Part shown: positions 7,651 to 13,748 of the stretch, piece after piece | How positions within the stretch are numbered: the stretch's first letter is position 1 | How the letters are laid out: the number at the start of each line of letters is the position of its first letter | From: Beduinella massiliensis | Lineage (GTDB): Bacteria; Bacillota; Clostridia; Christensenellales; Aristaeellaceae | Assembly (NCBI RefSeq): GCF_900199405.1 | Contig: NZ_LT963430.1 | Location: forward strand, 2,449,605-2,513,604 | DNA length: 64,000 nt | Direction: 5' to 3' | Notes under the pieces: model-generated | Seen by the model: only the letters and a program-made list of their open reading frames with translations | Databases searched by the model: none | Told to the model about the DNA's origin: nothing | Made by a program: the position numbers and the translations under genes

Positions 7651-8949
7651 ATGGCTAAGAAGCACGCTCTCATTCGGCAGACCGCTCTGCTGTCGGTTAC
7701 CAACGTCGCCGTCCGGGCGATGGGTTTCGTCATGCGCATCTGGACTTCCCGCGTCCTCGGGGCGCAGGCGGTCGGCATTATGGAACTGGCCTCCTCCGCA
7801 CATATGCTGTGCATAACCCCCGTCACGTCGGGCCTGCCCGTCGCGACCTCGCGCATGGTCGCCAAGGAAGGCGGCGAGGCTCCGCGCGTACTTAAAAGCG
7901 GCCTGCGCCTCGCACTGCTGATCTCCCTGCCCGTCTTCGCGCTCATGGCCGCCCTTTCGCCCTTTATCGCGAACCTGCTGGGGGACGTGCGCACATTTCC
8001 CTCCCTGCTGGCGTTTTTGCCCTGCATTCCCGTTCTTGGCCTCTCCGCCACGCTGAACGGCTACTTTTACGGCCGGGAAAACGCCATGCCGCCCGCCATG
8101 TCCGAGCTGCTGGAGCAGGTTCTGCGCTTCCTCGTCACGTTCGGACTGCTCTTCTCTCTGCCGCAGCTTGCCCTCGCCTACCGCGCGGCCATTCCCGCGG
8201 TGGCGACGCTCGTCGGCGAATCCTGCGGCCTTATCATGATGGCAATCTACGCGCGCAAAGCGCTCGGCGCTGCGCGGCGCACGCCGCGCTCCCCCATGCT
8301 CGAAAAGACGCTCTTTCGTCTCGCGCTGCCCATGACCTGCATGCGCCTCGTCTCCTCGTCCATGCGCACCGTAAACGCAATGCTGGTTCCCGCCCGTCTG
8401 CAGCTTTCGGGCCTTGCCGCGAGCGAGGCCGTCGCGCGCTTCGGCATGCTGCAGGGAATGGCGATGCCCGTGCTCATGATGCCTTCCGTCGTCACCAGCG
8501 CTCTGGCAATGGTCGTCTCCCCGGCAGTCGCAAAGCGTCAGCAAAGCGGCTCCGCGTTGGGTGCGCTCGTGCGCAAAACGCTGCTGGGCGCACTCGCCGT
8601 CTGTCTGCTCTGCGCCGCCGCCGTCTATCTCGCGGCGGGCTTTATCGCCGCGAGCATCTACCGTCAGGCAGAGCTTTTGCCGCTGCTGCGCTTCATGTGT
8701 CCTATGGTCGTCTTGATGGGGCTGCATCAGGTCGTCAACGCCATGCTTGCGGGGCTCGGCGTACAGAAAAAGGCGCTTTACGCCTCTCTGTCGGGCTCCA
8801 CCTTCTCGCTGCTGCTCACGTTTGTGCTGACCGCGCGGCCGCAGCTTCGGCTGTATGGCTACGCCTTCGCTTCCATGGCCGGTCACGCGCTTACGCTGCT
8901 CCTCAACCTCAGCCTGCTCGGCGGCGCGGTGCGAAGGGAGATCGCTTAG
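7651..8949 (+). CDS. SpoVB/MurJ-superfamily oligosaccharide flippase
   Basis: 432-residue polytopic membrane protein with about 12 hydrophobic segments spread over its whole length. The N-terminal region (RVLGAQAVGIMEL near residues 35-47, then TSGLPVATSRMVA near 59-71) is characteristic of the SpoVB/polysaccharide-transport branch of the MOP superfamily. SpoVB proteins are needed for spore cortex formation in Bacillus, and relatives flip lipid-linked sugars. A sporulation role fits the cotJ operon elsewhere in the window, but the protein could serve another envelope polymer. It is shorter than B. subtilis SpoVB (518 residues). Single gene with a terminator downstream. Confidence 0.8.
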   Translation: MAKKHALIRQTALLSVTNVAVRAMGFVMRIWTSRVLGAQAVGIMELASSAHMLCITPVTSGLPVATSRMVAKEGGEAPRVLKSGLRLALLISLPVFALMAALSPFIANLLGDVRTFPSLLAFLPCIPVLGLSATLNGYFYGRENAMPPAMSELLEQVLRFLVTFGLLFSLPQLALAYRAAIPAVATLVGESCGLIMMAIYARKALGAARRTPRSPMLEKTLFRLALPMTCMRLVSSSMRTVNAMLVPARLQLSGLAASEAVARFGMLQGMAMPVLMMPSVVTSALAMVVSPAVAKRQQSGSALGALVRKTLLGALAVCLLCAAAVYLAAGFIAASIYRQAELLPLLRFMCPMVVLMGLHQVVNAMLAGLGVQKKALYASLSGSTFSLLLTFVLTARPQLRLYGYAFASMAGHALTLLLNLSLLGGAVRREIA

Positions 8950-9078
8950 CACGCCCCCGACCGGCAAAGCCTGTCGATACAATTTCATATGAAGGGGGGA
9001 GGATCCCTTCATGCGTCCCCTCTTGCGTGACGGTACTCCGCCGATCATCTGCCCCGCCGGGGCGCTCTCTTTTCCTGT

Positions 9079-9123
9079 GAGGCGGGCTAATGGCCGAGGC
9101 CGCTCGCGCCTCCCATCTTTTTT
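9079..9123 (+). terminator. Probable terminator after the flippase gene
   Basis: GAGGCG (9079-9084) pairs with CGCCTC (9107-9112), followed by a run of six T at 9118-9123. A GCCCCGCCGGGGC palindrome lies just upstream near 9051. Confidence 0.55.
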
Positions 9124-9133
9124 GCGCGTATAG

Positions 9134-9171
9134 TTGACAAAGTCAGATAAAGTGTTATACTGACTTTGTCA
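9134..9171 (+). promoter_or_regulatory. MarR-type promoter-operator of the bil-like operon
   Basis: TTGACA at 9134-9139 and an extended -10 TGTTATACT (TATACT 9156-9161), 16 bases apart. Two identical-type palindromes, TGACAAAGTCA (9135-9145) and TGACTTTGTCA (9161-9171), cover the -35 and abut the -10. Together they form a larger inverted repeat centred between the two promoter elements. A repressor bound here would block RNA polymerase. The adjacent MarR protein is the obvious binder (inference). Confidence 0.75.
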
Positions 9172-9193
9172 GCTAATAAAGGAGGACGTTTCG

Positions 9194-9625
9194 GTGCAGC
9201 AGACATTTTCGTATTACATCACGGTTCTCAAAAAGGACTTCGACCGCTTCTGCGAAGAACGCCTCGCGCAGATCGGCCTTACGCGCGGCCTGCTCTTTTT
9301 CTTCATCTACATCGGAAAGCACCCAGGCTGCTCGCCCAGCGAGCTTTGCGCGGTCCTGCACGCGGACAGCGGCCATACGGCTCGTTCGGTGGACAAACTT
9401 GTGCAGTCTGGTTTCGTCAGCCGCACGCGCAGCGAAACGGACGGACGCGCCTTTTCGCTCAGCCTGACGGCTAGGGGCGAAGAGGCGTTCGATTCGGTAC
9501 GCCGCCTCTTCGCGGAATGGGACGAAATCGTCCTGAAGGACACTCCGGACGAGGAACGCAAGGATGCACTGCGCTTTCTCTCCGCCCTCGTAGAGGTAAA
9601 GGAAGGAACGCACTGTGTACGATAA
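9194..9625 (+). CDS. bilQ: MarR family regulator, BilQ-like
   Basis: 143-residue winged-helix MarR protein. The DNA-binding region is seen as GCSPSELCAVLHADSGHTARSVDKLVQSGFV (in parts, about residues 45-75), followed by the wing SRTRSETDGRAFSLSLTARG in segments near 76-95. The start is GTG at 9194 with AAAGGAGG nine bases upstream. It overlaps the next gene by 11 bases, so the two are coupled. The promoter carries two TGAC-N3-GTCA palindromes, suggesting autorepression relieved by a ligand. In described bil loci a MarR regulator (BilQ) accompanies the bilirubin reductase. The symbol rests on that context. Confidence 0.7.
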   Translation: MQQTFSYYITVLKKDFDRFCEERLAQIGLTRGLLFFFIYIGKHPGCSPSELCAVLHADSGHTARSVDKLVQSGFVSRTRSETDGRAFSLSLTARGEEAFDSVRRLFAEWDEIVLKDTPDEERKDALRFLSALVEVKEGTHCVR

Positions 9626-10706
9626 GCTCTTTTCGCCATTCAGAATCGGAGGGCTGTCCCTGAAAAACCGCATCGTCTTCGCCCCGACGACGTTGGGGCT
9701 GCCGGAAGAGCAGCTGATCGCGTTCATCGCGCGCGTCGCCCGGGGCGGTACGGGGCTGATCGTCCTGGGCGACGTCAGCGCGCGCTCCGCTCCCCTGTCG
9801 CTCTACAGCAGGCGTGGATTTGACCGCTACCGCCGTCTGTGCGACGCGGCGCACGCTGGCGGCGCGAAGGTTTGCGCGCAGCTTCACCTCACCGATTCCA
9901 GCTTCAGGCCGCTGCTGAAATACCTGCCGCAAATGCTGACGCGGAAAATAGGGCCGCAGGATATGCGCGTTCTGCTGAATGGCACGGTGCGCGATACCGT
10001 CACCCGGATGCCGCCAAAGGACGTCGAACGCAACATTCGCTCCTTCGGTGAGGCCGCTGCGCTCGCGCAGCGGGCGGGCTTTGACATGGTGCAGGTGCAC
10101 GGCGACCGGATGTGCGGGAGCTTCAGCTCCTCGCTTTACAACCAGCGCGAAGACGGCTATGGCGGCTCCCCCGAAAATCGGGCCCGCTTTTGCGTGGAAG
10201 CCGTCCGCGCCGTGCGCGCCAGCGTCCCCGACATGCCCATCGACTACAAGCTCGCCATCCGCCAGGAATCGCCGCACTACGGAAACGCCGGCGTGCTGAT
10301 AGACGAGCTGCCCGTCTTCGTGCCGATGTTGACGGAGGCGGGGGTCAGCAGTTTTCACGTCGCGCTGGCCAACCACGGCGCGTTGAGCGATCCCATTCCC
10401 CCGGCCGATCATCCCTATTTTCAAGGTGAGGGCTGCTTTCTCGGGTATTGCGACGCGGTGCGCCGCTGCACCCGGCTGCCGATTTGCGGCGTCGGCGGCT
10501 TGTCGTCGCCCGACTTCATCGAAGCGCAGCTTGCGGTCGGACGAATCGATCTCATCGCGATGAGCAGGCAATTGATCTGCGATCCCGAGTGGCCCGTCAA
10601 AGTGGCCGAGGGCCTTCCTTATCGCCGCTGCATTCGCTGCAACAAAGGGTGCCTTGAAGGCCTTCAGCGCCATCAGGGAGCCCATTGCATCTTTGAAAGG
10701 GAGTGA
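9615..10706 (+). CDS. bilR: Putative bilirubin reductase (short OYE-type, HGDR motif)
   Basis: 363-residue flavin-dependent TIM-barrel oxidoreductase of the Old Yellow Enzyme/2-enoate reductase group. FMN-site features are seen at LKNRIVFAPTTLG (16-28) and CAQLHL (87-92). At residues 162-165 the barrel has HGDR, where ordinary family members have HGAHGY. An Asp-Arg pair in this motif is, to my knowledge, the distinguishing feature of the gut bilirubin reductase BilR. The C-terminus has a 4Fe-4S motif C-x2-C-x3-C-x11-C (CIRCNKGC) and then stops, so this is the short form lacking the flavin/NADH domains of long relatives. GTG start overlapping the MarR gene; a flavodoxin-like gene follows. Together this matches bilQRS. 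Substrate remains untested. Confidence 0.7.
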   Translation: MYDKLFSPFRIGGLSLKNRIVFAPTTLGLPEEQLIAFIARVARGGTGLIVLGDVSARSAPLSLYSRRGFDRYRRLCDAAHAGGAKVCAQLHLTDSSFRPLLKYLPQMLTRKIGPQDMRVLLNGTVRDTVTRMPPKDVERNIRSFGEAAALAQRAGFDMVQVHGDRMCGSFSSSLYNQREDGYGGSPENRARFCVEAVRAVRASVPDMPIDYKLAIRQESPHYGNAGVLIDELPVFVPMLTEAGVSSFHVALANHGALSDPIPPADHPYFQGEGCFLGYCDAVRRCTRLPICGVGGLSSPDFIEAQLAVGRIDLIAMSRQLICDPEWPVKVAEGLPYRRCIRCNKGCLEGLQRHQGAHCIFERE

Positions 10707-10711
10707 ATACT

Positions 10712-11227
10712 ATGCGTTACGCCATCGTCTACTCCAGCAAAACAGGAAACACCGCGCTGCTCGCGCACCGTATCCAGTCGGTGCTCGGCGCGAACGACTG
10801 CGTCTACAGCGGCCCGCCCGACGGCAGGCCGCCCGAAGCGGAGCTTTTCTTCGTCGGATTTTGGACGGACAAGGGCGACTGCGACGCCGCCATCGACCAT
10901 TTTCTTTCGCTGCTCGCGAGCAAGCGTGTGTTCCTCTTCGGTACGGCCGGCTTCGGGGGAAGTCCGGACTACTTTGAGCAAATTCTCGCGCGCGTACAGG
11001 CGCATCTTCCCAAGGATGCCGTGCTGGCCGGTTCGTTTATGTGCCAGGGCAAGATGCCGCCGTCCGTGCGGGAGCGGTACGAAGCCCTGCTCGCCGCCCA
11101 TCCTGAGGACAAGCGCTTTCAGATGCTCCTGGAAAATTATGATGCCGCCCGCATCCATCCGAACGATGTGGATTTACTCCGCCTCGACGCCGCGCTGCGC
11201 GGCGCCTCCCTTCACGAGAAAGGATGA
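10712..11227 (+). CDS. bilS: Flavodoxin-like protein, BilS-like
   Basis: 171-residue flavodoxin fold. The FMN phosphate loop SSKTGNTALLA lies near residues 8-18 and a second flavin loop (FGTAGFGGSPDY) near 76-87. The C-terminal part (residues 110-171) is helical and longer than in classical flavodoxins. The ATG at 10712 has AAAGGGAG upstream; a GTG nine bases earlier sits inside that ribosome site. Immediately follows the reductase gene. In described bil operons the flavodoxin-like BilS supports BilR, presumably as electron donor. Given that the reductase here lacks its own NADH domain, an electron-delivery role is reasonable but inferred. Confidence 0.7.
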   Translation: MRYAIVYSSKTGNTALLAHRIQSVLGANDCVYSGPPDGRPPEAELFFVGFWTDKGDCDAAIDHFLSLLASKRVFLFGTAGFGGSPDYFEQILARVQAHLPKDAVLAGSFMCQGKMPPSVRERYEALLAAHPEDKRFQMLLENYDAARIHPNDVDLLRLDAALRGASLHEKG

Positions 11228-11232
11228 TCGCT

Positions 11233-11562
11233 ATGTCAAAGGTCCTTAAAATCTGGCTTTGGTTCGCCCTGATCGTCTGCACCCTTACGACCGTCCTGAA
11301 CGCGTTGTCCGGACGCTATCTCTCGGCGTTCATCGCCATCGGCTCCATCGTCAGCCTGGGCGTGCTCCTCTTTGCCCGCCGCAGGATGGCGCTGTTCACC
11401 CTTTGCGGCTTCTATGCGCTTTCCTTTGTCGTCGGTATCTTTCAGGGAACCGCCGAGGGCACGAGCCTGCTGCTCGCCATCGGCGCATCGCTTCTAGGTT
11501 CCGCGGTCGTTCCCGTCGTCACCCTCCTACTGATGCGTGGGCAGGCGGAGACTTTCCGCTGA
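11233..11562 (+). CDS. Small membrane protein in the bil-like operon
   Basis: 109-residue hydrophobic protein with about four predicted membrane segments (near residues 6-22, 27-45, 48-66 and 75-100) and a short charged tail. I do not recognise the family. AGGA at 11221-11224 is eight bases before the ATG at 11233. An ATG at 11224 overlaps the previous stop but has no ribosome site. It is the last gene before a long terminator, so it belongs to the bil-like transcript. Import or export of a tetrapyrrole, or membrane anchoring, are possibilities with no direct evidence. Confidence 0.65.
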   Translation: MSKVLKIWLWFALIVCTLTTVLNALSGRYLSAFIAIGSIVSLGVLLFARRRMALFTLCGFYALSFVVGIFQGTAEGTSLLLAIGASLLGSAVVPVVTLLLMRGQAETFR

Positions 11563-11591
11563 CAGCACAATAGGGCGCCTCATAAAAACGC

Positions 11592-11655
11592 AAAGCAGAA
11601 TCCACGCACTCGCCGTCCGCTGACGCAGGACAGGCGGGGGGTGGATTCTGCTTTT
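11592..11655 (+). terminator. Terminator of the bil-like operon
   Basis: AAAGCAGAATCCAC (11592-11605) pairs perfectly with GTGGATTCTGCTTT (11641-11654), followed by T; the loop contains a second stem (CGCCGTCC with GGACAGGCG). The A-rich left flank means it may also work on the minus strand. Confidence 0.75.
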
Positions 11656-11688
11656 GCTGATCGCCGCGTCTCTCCTCGATCGCGTACC

Positions 11689-12375
11689 TTACAGAATTTT
11701 ACCGTCCGTCGAAAGCGTGACGGCCTGCCAGGGAACGCTCTTTCCGCTGATGCGCAGCGCCTCTTTCAGCGCGTTCACGATGCCGCTGCAGCAGGGAACC
11801 TCCATGCGCACAACCGTGACGCTGCGCACGCCGCCCTGTTCCAGAATCGCCGCCAGTTTGTCCGCGTAATCGCATTCGTCCAGCTTGGGGCAGCCGATCA
11901 GCGTGACGCGGCCCTTCATGAATTTCTCGTGAAAGCCGCTGTAGGCATACGCCGTGCAGTCCGCCGCGATCAATAGGTCCGCGTCTTTCAGCCATGGCGC
12001 GCTTGCGGGCGCGAGCTTGATCTGTACCGGCCATTGCATGAGCTCGCTCGGGGGCTCCGATGGCTGCTGCATGCATGAAAGATCCGCATGCCGAAGCGTC
12101 TTCGCGCGCATTCCCGGACAGCCGCCGGGCTGCCGGACCTTCTGCCGGCTTTCCCGCACCGCCTTCTCGTCGTATGCCGGCGCTTCCCGCTTTTCAAATG
12201 AAATCGCGTTCGTGGGGCAGGCGGGCAGGCAGTCGCCCAAGCCGTCGCAGTAATCCTCGCGCAGCAGCTTTGCTTTACCGTCCACCATGCCGATCGCTCC
12301 CTCGTGGCACGCCTTTGCGCACCGGCCACAGCCGTCGCACTTTTCCGCATCGATGCGAATGATTTTGCGAATCAT
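11689..12375 (-). CDS. 4Fe-4S dicluster ferredoxin-like protein, FrdX-like
   Basis: 228 residues. The N-terminal ferredoxin domain has C-x2-C-x2-C-x3-C (CDGCGRCAKAC, near 12-22) and a second cysteine set, C-x4-C-x3-C (YCDGLGDCLPAC), near 42-53. An ATP/Fe-S-like C-terminal half contains conserved C/D motifs (LIAADCTAYAYSG, IGCPKLDECDYADKL, EVPCCSGI). The ATG at 12375 has AGAGGGG upstream. Similar proteins in Clostridia sit next to Crp/Fnr regulators, often with the hybrid-cluster protein gene hcp; no hcp is in this window. It is divergent from a Crp/Fnr gene here, so redox or nitrosative-stress control is likely. The reaction is unknown. Confidence 0.65.
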   Translation of the reverse strand: MIRKIIRIDAEKCDGCGRCAKACHEGAIGMVDGKAKLLREDYCDGLGDCLPACPTNAISFEKREAPAYDEKAVRESRQKVRQPGGCPGMRAKTLRHADLSCMQQPSEPPSELMQWPVQIKLAPASAPWLKDADLLIAADCTAYAYSGFHEKFMKGRVTLIGCPKLDECDYADKLAAILEQGGVRSVTVVRMEVPCCSGIVNALKEALRISGKSVPWQAVTLSTDGKIL

Positions 12376-12405
12376 ATCAAAACCCCTCTTTCTGTCGTCC
12401 ATCGC

Positions 12406-12461
12406 TTGACTTTTCACGGTTGATTCTACTATACTTCCAGTAAAACGTCTGTTGTTTTTAC
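12406..12461 (+). promoter_or_regulatory. Crp/Fnr gene promoter with inverted-repeat operator
   Basis: TTGACT (12406-12411) and TATACT (12430-12435), 18 bases apart. GTAAAA (12440-12445) and TTTTAC (12456-12461) form an inverted repeat just after the -10, over the likely transcription start. This may be the autoregulatory site of the Crp/Fnr protein and may also govern the divergent ferredoxin-like gene. The repeat does not look like the classical TGTGA-N6-TCACA site. Confidence 0.55.
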
Positions 12462-12481
12462 GACGAAAGGAAGCACTTCAT

Positions 12482-13135
12482 TTGGAAAAACAGCCTTTAT
12501 TCCGCGGCATCGCGGAGCCTGAGCTTTCCCGCCTGCTTCGCTGCCTGATCAAAGCCCGAAAGACCTATGAAAAAGGGGCTTACATCTTCCGTGCCGGAGA
12601 GGCCTGCAAGCTCGTCGGCATCGTCGAATCCGGCGGCGTGCATGTGGTGCAGGAATCCTTTTGGGGCGACCGGTCGATTCTGACGCGCGTAGGCCCTGGC
12701 GGCGTTTTCGGGGAAGCCTTCCCCTGCGCCGGCATTGCTGTACTGCCGGTGAGCGCAGTGGCCGCCGAGAGCTGCCGGGTGCTTCTGCTGGATGCCGAAA
12801 AGCTGCTTGCCCCCTGTGATCCGGCATGTTCCGGCCACATACAGTTGATGGAAAATTTGCTGTCGATACTCGCCCGGAAAAATGTAATGCTGACCCAAAA
12901 GATGACGCACATCACCCGGCGCACTACGCGTGAAAAGCTGCTCTCCTACCTTTCGGAGCAGGCGCTTCGTTCCGGCAGCGCGGAATTCGATATCCCCTTT
13001 ACCCGGCAGGAATTGGCCGATTATCTCGCAGTGGATCGCAGCGCTATGTCGGGCGTGCTTTGCGGCCTGCGAGATGAAGGAATTCTTCGCTTTCGCAAAA
13101 GCCACTTTTGCCTGATCCATCCTGCGAGCGACTGA
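12482..13135 (+). CDS. Crp/Fnr family transcriptional regulator
   Basis: 217 residues: a cyclic-nucleotide-binding-like sensor domain (residues 1-130, starting QPLFRGIAEPELSRLL), a dimer helix, and a C-terminal winged helix with FTRQELADYLAVDRSAMSGVL near 170-195. A TTG at 12482 has AAAGGA ten bases upstream and gives the usual family start; an earlier in-frame TTG at 12452 lies in the inverted repeat. No N-terminal Fnr-type cysteine cluster is visible, so oxygen sensing through a 4Fe-4S cluster is unlikely; heme or small-molecule sensing, as in HcpR-like proteins, is possible. Divergent from the ferredoxin-like gene, its likely target. Confidence 0.8.
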   Translation: MEKQPLFRGIAEPELSRLLRCLIKARKTYEKGAYIFRAGEACKLVGIVESGGVHVVQESFWGDRSILTRVGPGGVFGEAFPCAGIAVLPVSAVAAESCRVLLLDAEKLLAPCDPACSGHIQLMENLLSILARKNVMLTQKMTHITRRTTREKLLSYLSEQALRSGSAEFDIPFTRQELADYLAVDRSAMSGVLCGLRDEGILRFRKSHFCLIHPASD

Positions 13136-13179
13136 CACGAGGGGGGAGGCTTCCGACGGAAGCCTCCCCCCTCGTGTCA
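13133..13179. repeat. Long perfect hairpin overlapping a stop codon
   Basis: A 22-bp perfect stem with a GAC loop starts on the TGA of the Crp/Fnr gene and ends at the stop of yjdF. Neither side has a T-run. It could end both convergent transcripts or stabilise their 3' ends. Confidence 0.7.
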
Positions 13180-13584
13180 ATGGCCTTTGTGTTTTTCCCG
13201 TTTCTGCCTCTGCCGGAGCGCAAACCGCCGCGCGGCGAAAAGCTCCCGCCTCTCGCGCTGCGCTTCTTTTCGCTGCGCCGCGTCCGACTCGCGCTGTGCC
13301 GACAGGGCGCGCTGCGCCTTCGTCCCGGGCTCCTGCGCGCAGAGCTTTCGCGCCTGCCGCTGCCGCCGCTTCGGGTTGCCCGCGAGCATCGGCGCGCCCT
13401 TTACGGCGATCGTCCGGGAAAGCCGGACGCCCGGCATGCCGGCAATCACCCAGGCGTAAACCTCCGCGTCGCTCGGCTCCGCGCCGAAGACGAACCTCGC
13501 GGCACAAAGACGCGTGCCCTCGCCGCATTCAACCAGACCGACCCAGAACGGGTCTTCAAAAAAGACCGTCAGTGCAATGTACAC
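13177..13584 (-). CDS. yjdF: YjdF family protein (DUF2992)
   Basis: 135 residues matching the YjdF/DUF2992 family: an N-terminal beta domain with FFEDPFWVGLVE near residues 8-19 and ARFVFGAEPSDAEVY near 30-44, then a very basic, coiled-coil-like tail (KRRQRQARKLCAQ ... RQRQKREKHKGH). Length and layout are typical. The GTG at 13584 has AGGAGG eight bases upstream. In Bacillus the gene is controlled by the yjdF RNA, which binds azaaromatic compounds. Here a 126-base GC-rich leader precedes the gene. The protein function is unknown; toxic heterocycle response is suggested by the riboswitch. Confidence 0.85.
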   Translation of the reverse strand: MYIALTVFFEDPFWVGLVECGEGTRLCAARFVFGAEPSDAEVYAWVIAGMPGVRLSRTIAVKGAPMLAGNPKRRQRQARKLCAQEPGTKAQRALSAQRESDAAQRKEAQRERRELFAARRFALRQRQKREKHKGH

Positions 13585-13745
13585 ATTGCACGCCTCCTGT
13601 TCCCCGGCCAATTTTTAAAAAGCGGACGACCCCAGGAGGGAAGGCTACTGATCATGCGCTGCATGACGTCCGGACTACCAACCGAACCGTGTTTTTCTTT
13701 TTCGGCCGGTGGCTATAGTGTACCGCGTTTCAACTCAAAAGGCAA
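13585..13745 (-). promoter_or_regulatory. Promoter and structured leader of yjdF; candidate yjdF riboswitch
   Basis: On the minus strand, TTGCCT (13740-13745) and TACACT (13717-13722) are 17 bases apart, inside the 3' end of trkH. The roughly 126-base leader has several possible stems: CATGC/GCATG around GCA, a GTCCGGAC element, and CCGGCC early in the leader, which could pair with GGCCGG close to the ribosome site. The family association of YjdF with the yjdF RNA makes this a good candidate. I could not check it against the covariance model. Confidence 0.45.
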
Positions 13746-13748
13746 TCT

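Noticed and set aside
7633-9048. A 471-codon minus-strand open frame opposite the flippase gene
   Set aside because: Low-complexity, His/Arg/Gly-rich translation typical of the antisense of a GC-rich gene; the plus-strand protein has clear SpoVB-like membrane pattern.
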